Source of the DNA: Gammaproteobacteria bacterium
GTDB lineage: Bacteria; Pseudomonadota; Gammaproteobacteria; Burkholderiales; Thiobacillaceae
Length of the DNA stretch: 7,088 nucleotides
NCBI GenBank assembly: GCA_018820745.1
Contig: JAHJNP010000169.1
Location: 1-7,088, forward strand
Direction: 5' to 3'
Shown one piece after another: positions 1-6,497 of the stretch. A model generated the notes under the pieces. That model made no database searches, was not told where the DNA came from, and was given only the letters and a program-made list of their open reading frames with translations. The position numbers and the translations under genes are program-made. The first letter of the stretch is position 1. Every line of letters starts with the position of its first letter.

Positions 1-502
1 CCAGACCTCGACCACCACCGCGGTGGCGGGCCTGAAGCCCTACACGGCGCTGCAACTGTCGGGACGCGACATCTACATCCGCGAAGGCTGCGTCGGCTGC
101 CACTCGCAGATGGTGCGTCCGTTCCGCGCCGAGACCGAGCGCTATGGCCACTACTCGGTGGCGGGCGAGTTCACCTACGACCGCCCCTTCCTGTGGGGAT
201 CCAAGCGCACCGGGCCCGACCTGCACCGTGTCGGCGGGCGCTATTCCGATGCCTGGCACGTGGCGCACCTGCTGAACCCGCGCGACGTGGTGCCGGAATC
301 CAACATGCCGGCCTATCCCTGGCTCGACCGGCCGCTGAAGGACGCCGCCATCCAGCGCAAAATGCGCACGCTGAACATGGTCGGCCATGGCTACAGCGCG
401 CAGGAAATCAGCGACGCGCTCACCGAACTGGAAGGCAAGACCGAGCTCGACGCGGTCATCGCTTACCTGCAGGTGCTGGGCATTCACGCCCCGAAGAACT
501 GA
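1..502 (+). CDS. ccoO: Cytochrome c oxidase cbb3-type, subunit II (CcoO), 3' part
   Basis: CcoO is the membrane-anchored mono-haem cytochrome c of the cbb3 oxidase. It passes electrons from CcoP to the catalytic subunit CcoN. The reading frame is open from the left edge (first full codon at position 2), so the N-terminal anchor helix and the start lie outside the window. The visible part has the family signature [10 protein letters not shown] followed by the c-type haem motif CVGCH (bases 89-103) and SQM-RPF. The likely axial methionine is in ESNMPAYPW (Met at 305-307). The motifs [16 protein letters not shown] and [10 protein letters not shown] near the C-terminus are also typical. The stop at 500-502 is 7 bp before ccoQ, which fits the conserved ccoNOQP order. 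The family assignment is firm; only the 5' end is missing. Confidence 0.96.
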   Translation, partial: QTSTTTAVAGLKPYTALQLSGRDIYIREGCVGCHSQMVRPFRAETERYGHYSVAGEFTYDRPFLWGSKRTGPDLHRVGGRYSDAWHVAHLLNPRDVVPESNMPAYPWLDRPLKDAAIQRKMRTLNMVGHGYSAQEISDALTELEGKTELDAVIAYLQVLGIHAPKN

Positions 503-509
503 GAAAACC

Positions 510-707
510 ATGGACAGCGGAATGGTCAGCGGCATCGTCACAGCGGTCTTCGTCGTGGTCTTCATCGGCATCGTCTGGTGGGCCTACAGCCGCGGCAACA
601 AGCAGCGTTTTGAAGACGCCGGCCGCCTGCCTTTCGAAGAAGACGACGCCCAGGGGATGCCGTCCCCGCGGGACATCACGCCCGGCAAACAAGGAGACAA
701 GCAATGA
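510..707 (+). CDS. ccoQ: Cytochrome c oxidase cbb3-type, small subunit IV (CcoQ/FixQ)
   Basis: This 65-aa protein matches CcoQ, the small single-span subunit that stabilises the cbb3 complex and its interaction with CcoP. An N-terminal membrane helix covers roughly residues 6-27 (VSGIVTAVFVVVFIGIVWWA). A charged cytoplasmic tail follows, with the typical pattern of an acidic FEEDD stretch after an aromatic/arginine border (YSRGNKQRFEDA). The ATG at 510 is chosen because it begins directly before the helix and lies 7 bp after the ccoO stop. A longer reading frame extends upstream into ccoO but has no CcoQ-like content. The ribosome site is weak (GAGAAAA, 501-507), suggesting coupling to ccoO translation. 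The stop overlaps the ccoP start (ATGA at 704-707). Confidence 0.92.
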   Translation: MDSGMVSGIVTAVFVVVFIGIVWWAYSRGNKQRFEDAGRLPFEEDDAQGMPSPRDITPGKQGDKQ

Positions 708-1624
708 GTGATTTCACACACGGCTTCTGGCCGATTTACATCAGCGTGCTCACCGTGGTGAGCATCATCGGCACCTGGGTGTTTCTCAGGTCGCAGACCA
801 CCCGCAAGCTCGCGCCCGGCGAAAAGCCCGAGCTGATGAAACATACCTGGGACGGCGATTTGCAGGACCTGAACAACCCGCTGCCGCGCTGGTGGCTGGG
901 CCTGTTCTACGGCACCCTGGTGTTCGCCGGGGTATATCTGGTGCTGTGGCCGGGTCTGGGCAACTATGCCGGCGTGCTGGGCTGGACCTCGAAGGGGGAA
1001 TACGAGGCCGAAGTGGAAAAGGCCGAAGCCAAATTCCAGCCAGTGTATGCCGGCTTCATGCAGCAGGACATCGCCACCGTGGCCGCCGACCCCGATGCGC
1101 GGGCCATCGGCAGGAACCTGTTCCTGACCTATTGCTCGCAGTGCCACGGCTCGGATGCGGCGGGCGCCCGGGGCTTCCCCAACCTGACCGACGGCGTCTG
1201 GCTGTACGGCGGCGATCCCGACACCATCAAGGCCACGCTCACCGAGGGTCGCTCGGGAATGATGCCGCCAATGGGCGAGGCACTCGGCGCTGAGGGAACG
1301 AAGGAAGTGGCGCACTACGTGCTCTCGCTGTCGGGTCGCCAGCACGACGCCGCGCTGGCCGAGGCAGGCAGGCCGAAATTCGCGGAAAGCTGCGCCGCCT
1401 GCCATATGCCCGACGGCACCGGCATGCAGGCGATGGGCGCGCCCAACCTCACCGACAAGGTCTGGCTGTACGGCGGTTCCGAAGCGGCAATCATCGAGAG
1501 CATCGCCAAGGGGCGCAACGGCGTCATGCCCGGCATCGACCAGACGCTCGGCACCACCTCAAACAAGGAAGCCAAGCTGCATTTGCTGACGGCTTACGTG
1601 TATGGGCTGTCGCAACGGCAGTAG
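704..1624 (+). CDS. ccoP: Cytochrome c oxidase cbb3-type, di-haem subunit III (CcoP/FixP)
   Basis: CcoP is the di-haem cytochrome c that accepts electrons from soluble cytochromes and feeds the cbb3 oxidase. The 306-aa length is normal for the family. The protein has two predicted membrane helices (about residues 10-28 and 63-83), so it is the two-span form. Between them is the conserved segment around MKHTWDGDLQDLNNPLPRWW. Two homologous haem c domains follow, with CSQCH at 144-148 and CAACH at 230-234. Each is followed by a PNLTD-x-VWLYGG motif and a candidate axial Met (the MMPPM cluster at 186-190; VMPG, Met275). The ATG overlaps the ccoQ stop and is preceded by a good AAGGAG (691-696). 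The gene closes the structural operon; a 100-bp gap with inverted repeats separates it from ccoG. Confidence 0.97.
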   Translation: MSDFTHGFWPIYISVLTVVSIIGTWVFLRSQTTRKLAPGEKPELMKHTWDGDLQDLNNPLPRWWLGLFYGTLVFAGVYLVLWPGLGNYAGVLGWTSKGEYEAEVEKAEAKFQPVYAGFMQQDIATVAADPDARAIGRNLFLTYCSQCHGSDAAGARGFPNLTDGVWLYGGDPDTIKATLTEGRSGMMPPMGEALGAEGTKEVAHYVLSLSGRQHDAALAEAGRPKFAESCAACHMPDGTGMQAMGAPNLTDKVWLYGGSEAAIIESIAKGRNGVMPGIDQTLGTTSNKEAKLHLLTAYVYGLSQRQ

Positions 1625-1633
1625 TTGAACAGC

Positions 1634-1658
1634 GCTCGCCGGACCGGTTCCGGCGAGC
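1634..1658 (+). repeat. Hairpin just after ccoP: 10-bp stem, 5-nt loop
   Basis: Arms GCTCGCCGGA (1634-1643) and TCCGGCGAGC (1649-1658) are perfectly complementary around the loop CCGGT. The structure starts 10 bp after the ccoP stop. No T-run follows, so it does not look like a classical intrinsic terminator. It could instead stabilise the 3' end of a processed ccoNOQP transcript. The last four bases are shared with the left arm of the next inverted repeat, so the two full stems cannot form together. Confidence 0.6.
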
Positions 1659-1703
1659 CGCTTGAGCGGATTGTGTTACCCAGGCAGTACGCTCAAGCGG
1701 CTC
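1655..1703 (+). repeat. 14-bp perfect inverted repeat between ccoP and ccoG, made of two small palindromes
   Basis: GAGCCGCTTGAGCG (1655-1668) and CGCTCAAGCGGCTC (1690-1703) are exact reverse complements, 21 nt apart. Each arm also carries its own dyad, CCGCTTGAGCGG (1658-1669) and ACGCTCAAGCGG (1689-1700), with centres 31 bp apart, about three helical turns. It can therefore be read as an RNA stem or as a pair of operator-like sites upstream of ccoG. No T-run follows the right arm. Its role is unknown. Confidence 0.55.
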
Positions 1704-1724
1704 AGACCTTCCACGGAAAATGCA

Positions 1725-3143
1725 GTGACAGACGACAAGCCCGTTTCATCATCCGCCGACGTCCCGATCGAACAGCAGCTCTATGCGATCCGGCAAACTA
1801 TCCAGCCGCGTACGGTGCATGGGGTGTTTGCCAACTGGCGCATCGCGCTGGTGCTGCTGACGCAGGCGGTGTACTACGGCCTGCCCTGGCTGCAGTGGGA
1901 CAACCGCCAGGCGGTGCTGTTCGACCTGGCTGCGCGCAAGTTCTACATCTTCGGCCTGGTGTTTTGGCCGCAGGATTTCGTTTACCTCACCGGCCTCTTG
2001 GTCCTGGCGGCGCTGGCGCTGTTCCTGTTCACTGCGGTGGCCGGGCGATTGTGGTGCGGCTATGCCTGCCCGCAGACCGTGTACACCGAAATCTTCATGT
2101 GGGTGGAAAACTGGCTGGAAGGCGACCACGTCGCGCGCAAGAAACTCGACAAGTCGCCGTGGAATGCCATCAAGCTGCGCCGCCGCGGCCTGAAGCATGT
2201 TGTCTGGGTGCTGATCGCGCTGTGGACCGGCTTCACCTTCGTCGGCTATTTCACCCCGATCCAGCTCCTGGCCGCCGAAGTGATGAGCGCCAGCCTCGGC
2301 CCGTGGGAAACCTTCTGGATCCTGTTCTACGGTTTTGCCACCTGGGGCAATGCCGGTTTCATGCGCGAACAGGTGTGCAAATACATGTGCCCGTATGCGC
2401 GCTTCCAGAGCGTGATGTTCGATTCCGACACGCTGACCGTGACCTACGACAGCTCCATGGGCGAGCCGCGCGGGCCGCGCAGCAAGAAGACCGATTACAA
2501 GGCGGCAGGCCTCGGCACCTGCATCGACTGTAAAGTCTGCGTGCAGGTCTGCCCCACCGGCATCGATATCCGCGAGGGCCTGCAATACGAGTGCATCGGC
2601 TGCGCCGCCTGCATCGACGGCTGCGACCAGATCATGGACAAGATGGGCTACCCGCGCGGGCTGATTCGCTACACCACCGAGAACGTGGTGAAAGGGAAAT
2701 ACCCCGACAGCGGCATCGTCAAGCATATCCTGCGCCCGCGCACGATCATCTACACCGTGCTGCTGGCGCTGCTCTCCGGCGCCTTCGTCTACAGCCTCGC
2801 CACCCGCGTGCCGCTGCGCGTCGACGTGATACGCGACCGCGTGGCGCTGTCGAAGGAAACCGACGAGGGCCTGATCGAAAACGTCTATCGCCTGCAGATC
2901 ATCAACAAGGACGGCCAGCCGCACCGCTACACCATTCAGGCACAGGGCATCGACGGCCTGCAGGTGGTGCCAGCCAGACGCGACATTGCCGCCGACCCGC
3001 TGCAGACCATCGACATTCCCGTGAGCCTGATTGCCGACCCGGTCGAACTGAAAGGCCGCTCGATCGAGGTGACGTTCACCATCCAGGCGACCGACGATCC
3101 GCGCATCAAGGACGACGTCGCCACCAAGTTCTTCAACCGCTAG
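1725..3143 (+). CDS. ccoG: cbb3 oxidase accessory protein CcoG (FixG/RdxA), polyferredoxin-like cupric reductase
   Basis: CcoG is a membrane iron-sulfur protein of cbb3 oxidase assembly. Members of the family reduce Cu(II) to Cu(I) for insertion into the CuB site. The start chosen is GTG 1725, giving 472 aa; it has GGAAA at 1715-1719. The frame also opens at TTG 1662, but that extension lies across the inverted repeat and adds no family-like sequence. Hydrophobic helices lie at about residues 38-55, 85-107, 158-176, 195-210 and 339-358. Cysteine motifs are CGYACPQ (111-117), CKYMCP (218-223) and two 4Fe-4S ferredoxin motifs (C266, C269, C272, C276 and C290, C293, C296, C300). After the last helix comes a periplasmic C-terminal Ig-like domain. 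ccoH follows after 20 bp, in the normal ccoGH order. Confidence 0.95.
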   Translation: MTDDKPVSSSADVPIEQQLYAIRQTIQPRTVHGVFANWRIALVLLTQAVYYGLPWLQWDNRQAVLFDLAARKFYIFGLVFWPQDFVYLTGLLVLAALALFLFTAVAGRLWCGYACPQTVYTEIFMWVENWLEGDHVARKKLDKSPWNAIKLRRRGLKHVVWVLIALWTGFTFVGYFTPIQLLAAEVMSASLGPWETFWILFYGFATWGNAGFMREQVCKYMCPYARFQSVMFDSDTLTVTYDSSMGEPRGPRSKKTDYKAAGLGTCIDCKVCVQVCPTGIDIREGLQYECIGCAACIDGCDQIMDKMGYPRGLIRYTTENVVKGKYPDSGIVKHILRPRTIIYTVLLALLSGAFVYSLATRVPLRVDVIRDRVALSKETDEGLIENVYRLQIINKDGQPHRYTIQAQGIDGLQVVPARRDIAADPLQTIDIPVSLIADPVELKGRSIEVTFTIQATDDPRIKDDVATKFFNR

Positions 3144-3163
3144 CTTTTATAAGGAGGCGCGTC

Positions 3164-3697
3164 ATGAATACACCCGGCTCTCCGGCAAGCAAGCCCTGGT
3201 ATCGCGAACCCTGGCCGTGGTTTCTCATCAGCTTGCCCGCCACCGCCGTCATCGCCGGCGTGGCCACGGTATGGATCGCGGCCACCAGCGCCGACGGCCT
3301 GGTGGTCGGCGATTACTACAAGGCCGGCCTGGCCATCAACCAGACGCTGGCGCGCGACGACGCCGCGCATGCGCTGGCACTGACGGCCACCCTGCAACGC
3401 GCCGGCGACGCCCTGGCGCTGACGCTGGCGGGACGCCTGCAGGCCTATCCGGATCGGCTCAGCCTCACGCTGGCCCATCCGACCCGGCAGGGCCAGGACC
3501 AGACGCTTGCCCTCAGCCATGCCGGCGGCGGGCACTACCGCGCCGCGCTGCCCGCCATGGCGGCCGGCAAGTGGCACGCCCAGCTTGCCGATGCCGCTGC
3601 CACCTGGCGGCTTTCCGGCGTGCTGCACACCCCGTTCAGCCAGCCCGTCATCTTGACGACGGATGCTGAAACCACCGTTCAACAAAAGGGAGACTGA
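3164..3697 (+). CDS. ccoH: cbb3 oxidase assembly protein CcoH/FixH
   Basis: This 177-aa protein is a FixH/CcoH family member, a single-span membrane protein needed for stable assembly of the cbb3 complex. The N-terminus has the family pattern PWYREPWPWFLISLP leading into one helix (about residues 18-40). The signature DGLVVGDYYKAGLAINQ follows (44-60). The rest is a periplasmic beta-rich domain ending with WRLSG and a short tail. The ATG is preceded by a strong AAGGAGG (3151-3157) at 6-nt spacing, and the gene begins 20 bp after ccoG. A longer open frame upstream overlaps ccoG and is a shadow. It probably shares a transcript with ccoG and the two small genes downstream. Confidence 0.92.
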   Translation: MNTPGSPASKPWYREPWPWFLISLPATAVIAGVATVWIAATSADGLVVGDYYKAGLAINQTLARDDAAHALALTATLQRAGDALALTLAGRLQAYPDRLSLTLAHPTRQGQDQTLALSHAGGGHYRAALPAMAAGKWHAQLADAAATWRLSGVLHTPFSQPVILTTDAETTVQQKGD

Positions 3698-3698
3698 A

Positions 3699-3833
3699 AT
3701 GGACGTCGTATTTAATTTATTGTTTACTCACCCGATTGGCCTGTTGAGCCTGTTCACCATCCTGTTCATGATCGGCATGGCGATTTACCTGGTGAGCTGG
3801 TACAAGCGCAAGATGAACGACCCGGACGAATAA
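3699..3833 (+). CDS. Small single-span membrane protein, DUF3149-like
   Basis: A 44-aa protein that would be missed by a size cut-off. It starts one base after the ccoH stop, with AGGGAG (3687-3692) as ribosome site, so expression is almost certainly linked to ccoH. One membrane helix spans about residues 12-34 (PIGLLSLFTILFMIGMAIYL). It is followed by the short basic/acidic tail WYKRKMNDPDE. The PIGLLSLFTI-FMIGM core resembles, from memory, the DUF3149 family of small proteobacterial proteins whose function is unknown. By size it could be mistaken for CcoS, but the N-terminal pattern is different and no CcoS signature is seen. A role in cbb3 oxidase assembly is inferred from position only. 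Confidence 0.8.
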   Translation: MDVVFNLLFTHPIGLLSLFTILFMIGMAIYLVSWYKRKMNDPDE

Positions 3834-3858
3834 TCGCCAGCCTGACGAGGAGCACGCC

Positions 3859-4158
3859 ATGATGCAGCGCCTGATCCACATTCTGTGGCCGTCCTTCCTT
3901 GTTGCCGGGGCGGCCAACATCGTCTTTGCCACCCTGTTCGACCCGCTGGAGATCATCTATCGCGGCGAGGCGCTGATCGAGCATCGCATCGCCGCCTACA
4001 CCATCGGTTTTTTCGTGTTCTGGCTGCTGGGCATCTCGTCCAGCATGCTGACCTGCTACTTCCAGCGCGGCGCCGACGAAATCAACCGCTGCCCGCTCCC
4101 CCCACGCAACCGGCCGGAGGGTTGCCCCAAGCGCGAGGACGAGGACGCCTGCTGCTGA
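3859..4158 (+). CDS. Uncharacterised two-helix membrane protein with cysteine-rich tail
   Basis: A 99-aa protein with no named family that I recognise. It begins 25 bp after the 44-aa gene, with GAGGAG (3847-3852) 6 nt before the ATG; a second ATG follows directly at 3862. Helix 1 covers about residues 5-27 (LIHILWPSFLVAGAANIVFA) and helix 2 about 45-68. A loop with DPLEIIYRGEALIEHR lies between them. Helix 2 ends in SSMLTCYF, and the hydrophilic tail contains C78, C89, C98 and C99, besides C66. The tail is short and also rich in Pro, Arg and acidic residues. Co-directional position after ccoGH suggests a link to the oxidase, possibly metal handling, but this is only inference. It ends 6 bp from the hemN stop on the other strand. 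Confidence 0.75.
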   Translation: MMQRLIHILWPSFLVAGAANIVFATLFDPLEIIYRGEALIEHRIAAYTIGFFVFWLLGISSSMLTCYFQRGADEINRCPLPPRNRPEGCPKREDEDACC

Positions 4159-4164
4159 TACGCA

Positions 4165-5535
4165 CTAGGCCGTCCGCGAATAGCGCGGCTTGTCGCTGGC
4201 CGCTTCCTTGAGATAACGGTCGAAACACATGCCGATGTTGCGCAGGAACAGACGGCCGGTGGGGGTGACGCTGATTCTGTCTGTTGCGAGATCCACCAGC
4301 CCGTCGTCGGCCAATGGGCGCAAGTCGGTCAACGCATCGGCAAAATAGTCAGTAAACGCGATGCCCCATTCGCCGCCGAACGCGGCAAAATCGAGCTCCA
4401 GATCGCACATCACGCGGGTGATGGCTTCGCGGCGAATCTGGTCGTCGCGGGTGAGCCTGATGCCGCGCTCGACGGCGAATCCGGTTGCGGCAATGCGTTC
4501 CTGATAGCGCTTGAGCTTCTTTTCGTTCTGCATGTAGGCGTCGGCGGTCTGGCTGATGCTGGACGCGCCGAAGGCGAGGATGTCGCTGTTCTTGTGCGTG
4601 GTGTAGCCCTGGAAATTGCGCCACAGCGTCTTGTTCTGCTGCGCGCGCACCAGTTCGTCGTCGGGACGGGCGAAGTGGTCGAGCCCGATATTGACGTAGC
4701 CCGCCGCGCCCAGCGCCTCGTTCACCGCCTGCTGCAGGCCCAGGCGTGCCGCCAGATCGGGCAGGTCGGCGTCGCGGATCAGATTCTGGTGCTTCTTCAT
4801 CCACGGCACGTGGGCATAGCCGAACACCGCCAGGCGATCGGGCGCCCATGCCACCACCTGTTCCAGCGTGCGGCTGAAGCTTTCGACCGTCTGTTTCGGC
4901 AGGCCGACGATCAGGTCCAGGTTGATGCTGGAAAAACCCAGTTCGCGCGACCAGTCGATGACCTGCCGGATCAGGTCCGCGGACTGGATGCGGTTGACCG
5001 CCTGCTGCACCGCCGGGTCCATGTCCTGCACGCCGAACGACACCCGGTTGAAACCGGATTCGCGCAAGGCTGCCAGATGCTCGCGCGTGAGTTCGCGCGG
5101 GTCGGCTTCGCAGCTGATTTCGGCATCGGGGGCCACGCTGAAATGCTGCCGCATCATCGCCATCAGGCGGCGGATGTCGTCGGGATTCAGATAGGTGGGG
5201 GTGCCGCCGCCCCAGTGCAGCTGGTGCACCACGCGCGTCGGGTCGACCAGCTGTGCGGTGCGCGCCATTTCGCGGTCGAGCGTCGCCAGGTAGGGCTGGG
5301 TCTTGCTGTAGTCGCGCGTCGCCACCATGTTGCAGCCGCAGTAGTGGCAAAGCGAATCGCAGAACGGGATGTGGGCATACAGCGACAGCTCGCGATCCGG
5401 CGCCGGCGCGGCCAGCGCTTCGGCCCAGTCCACTTCGCCAAAACCGGTATGGAAGTACGGCGCAGTAGGATACGAGGTGTAACGCGGGCCGGGTACGCTG
5501 TACTTGCGGAGGAGGTCCAGGGTGGTCGACGTCAT
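4165..5535 (-). CDS. hemN: Oxygen-independent coproporphyrinogen III oxidase (HemN)
   Basis: HemN is a cytoplasmic radical-SAM enzyme that converts coproporphyrinogen III to protoporphyrinogen IX without oxygen. Starting at the ATG at 5535 the protein has 456 aa, the usual length of true HemN. The frame stays open upstream to 5574, but GAGGGA (5543-5548, minus strand) at 7-nt spacing supports the internal ATG. The N-terminus has KYSVPGPRYTSYPTAP, followed by YAHIPFC and the radical-SAM cluster motif CDSLCHYCGC (C59, C63, C66, plus C68). HWGGGTPTYL (about 107-116) forms the SAM-binding region, with SCEADPRE and VSFGVQD after it. The HemN C-terminal domain has FGASSISQ and LFLRNIGMCFDRYL. These features separate it from the HemN-like protein HemW. 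It converges on the cco accessory genes and probably serves haem supply at low oxygen. Confidence 0.96.
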   Translation of the reverse strand: MTSTTLDLLRKYSVPGPRYTSYPTAPYFHTGFGEVDWAEALAAPAPDRELSLYAHIPFCDSLCHYCGCNMVATRDYSKTQPYLATLDREMARTAQLVDPTRVVHQLHWGGGTPTYLNPDDIRRLMAMMRQHFSVAPDAEISCEADPRELTREHLAALRESGFNRVSFGVQDMDPAVQQAVNRIQSADLIRQVIDWSRELGFSSINLDLIVGLPKQTVESFSRTLEQVVAWAPDRLAVFGYAHVPWMKKHQNLIRDADLPDLAARLGLQQAVNEALGAAGYVNIGLDHFARPDDELVRAQQNKTLWRNFQGYTTHKNSDILAFGASSISQTADAYMQNEKKLKRYQERIAATGFAVERGIRLTRDDQIRREAITRVMCDLELDFAAFGGEWGIAFTDYFADALTDLRPLADDGLVDLATDRISVTPTGRLFLRNIGMCFDRYLKEAASDKPRYSRTA

Positions 5536-5687
5536 CTCGGCGTCCCTCAACAGATAATGGTGTCTTTTTATCACAGCGCAGACCTGAAAGCCAGCGCACC
5601 ACCTGACCGGGGCGACCGCCCGGTTTTGCGGTAAAGTTCAGCACTGGCAAACCGTTGATCAAGCATGCCGACGCGTCTGAAAATCAC
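5536..5687. promoter_or_regulatory. Divergent intergenic region between hemN and the LolA-like gene
   Basis: This 152-bp stretch must hold the promoters for hemN (-) and for the gene at 5688 (+). The only marked AT-rich patch is around 5551-5574, read on the minus strand as GTGATAAAAAGACACC. This makes it a plausible promoter zone for hemN, but no convincing -35/-10 pair could be fixed. TTGATCAA (5655-5662) is a palindrome but lacks the 4-nt spacer of an FNR/Anr box (TTGAT-N4-ATCAA). No riboswitch or terminator structure was recognised. Confidence 0.4.
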
Positions 5688-6497
5688 ATGTCCCCCACCC
5701 TGCTACTGAACGTCATCCGTTTCCTGCTGCTTGCGCTGCTGCTCGGCGCCGCACCCGCGCGCGCCGACGAAGCTGCCGATCTGGCGCAGAAGGTCCACGA
5801 CCGCCCCAACGGCCGCGACCTCACCACGCTGGGCCGCATGGTGCTGACCGAAAAGGGCCGCGCGCCACGCATCCGCGAAATCGTCACCTATCGCCTCGAC
5901 CGATCGGGCGGCGAGACCGCCAACCTGATCCGCTTTGTCTATCCGGAGGACATCGCCGGAACCGGTTTGCTCAGCCTAGACAAAGCCGACGGCAATACCG
6001 ACCAGTGGCTGTATCTGCCCGCACTCGACCGGGTGCGGCGCATTTCCAGCGACCGCAAGGGCGGCCGCTTCGTCGGTTCCGACCTGTATTTCGAGGACCT
6101 GCAGGAGCGCAAGCCGTCGAAAGACCGCCACCGCCTGCTCGGCCGGCAGTCCGAAAACGGCATCCTCTGCGAGGTACTCGAAAGCGTGCCGACAGACCCC
6201 AGGGATTCGGCCTACAGCAAGCGCATCAGCTGGATCGACCCCGCCACCGCCATTCCGCAGCGGGTGGACTATTTCGAGAAGGACGCCGGTACCCCCAGCA
6301 AGCGCTGGCTGCTGCGCAGCAAGAAGCGCAACCGGGGCTACTGGACGCTGACCGACAGCCGCATGATCGATCTGGCCAGCGGCCATGAAACCCGAATGGT
6401 CGTCGACGTCGCGCTGTACGACCAGAAACTGCCCGCCAAACTGTTCACCCCACAAGCCCTGGCCGATGAGAGCCTGGAATCGGAGTACCGCCCATGA
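5688..6497 (+). CDS. Secreted LolA-like outer-membrane lipoprotein-sorting family protein
   Basis: A 269-aa exported protein resembling the family annotated as outer membrane lipoprotein-sorting protein (LolA-like fold, PF17131 type), not classical LolA. A Sec signal peptide covers residues 1-26 (hydrophobic core FLLLALLLG; cleavage after AARA-type PARA before DEAADL). There is no lipobox, so it should be soluble in the periplasm. Family-like segments are LIRFVYPEDIAGTGLL, DQWLYLPALDRVRRI and GRFVGSDLYFEDLQ, consistent with a beta-sheet lipid-binding half-barrel. A TTG at 5655 opens the frame 33 bp earlier, but the ATG at 5688 places the signal peptide correctly. No good ribosome site is seen. 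It overlaps the next gene by 4 bp (ATGA). Such proteins usually sit with RND/MMPL exporters and an outer-membrane protein, which suggests lipid or hydrophobic substrate transport. Confidence 0.8.
   Translation: MSPTLLLNVIRFLLLALLLGAAPARADEAADLAQKVHDRPNGRDLTTLGRMVLTEKGRAPRIREIVTYRLDRSGGETANLIRFVYPEDIAGTGLLSLDKADGNTDQWLYLPALDRVRRISSDRKGGRFVGSDLYFEDLQERKPSKDRHRLLGRQSENGILCEVLESVPTDPRDSAYSKRISWIDPATAIPQRVDYFEKDAGTPSKRWLLRSKKRNRGYWTLTDSRMIDLASGHETRMVVDVALYDQKLPAKLFTPQALADESLESEYRP

Noticed and set aside
1662..1724. TTG start that would lengthen CcoG by 21 residues
   Set aside because: The extension is translated across the inverted repeat, has no CcoG-like content and no clear ribosome site. GTG 1725 has GGAAA upstream and gives a normal length.
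1749..2924. 391-aa open frame on the minus strand across ccoG
   Set aside because: A shadow frame of GC-rich coding DNA. The + strand has a full CcoG with all motifs, and the antisense translation shows no recognisable domain.
4106..4125. Hairpin GCAACC...GGTTGC as a terminator of the cco accessory operon
   Set aside because: Only a 6-bp stem, inside coding sequence and with no T-run.
4174..4188. Hairpin CCGCG-AATAG-CGCGG near the hemN stop
   Set aside because: A 5-bp stem within the hemN coding region with no T-run on either side; too weak to call.
5536..5574. N-terminal extension of HemN (MIKRHHYLL...)
   Set aside because: Length and ribosome site (GAGGGA, 7-nt spacing) favour the ATG at 5535; the extension would use a GTG start inside the AT-rich promoter-like patch.
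5558..5575. CRP-like site (minus strand TGTGATAAAAAGACACC)
   Set aside because: Only one half matches TGTGA well and the second half is poor, so there is not enough for a call.
4594..5634. 346-aa open frame on the plus strand across hemN
   Set aside because: Antisense shadow of hemN, rich in His/Arg/Val as expected from GC-rich reverse frames, and without family features.
5655..5662. TTGATCAA as an FNR/Anr box
   Set aside because: The two half-sites are fused or overlapping, without the required 4-nt spacer; this is more likely chance.
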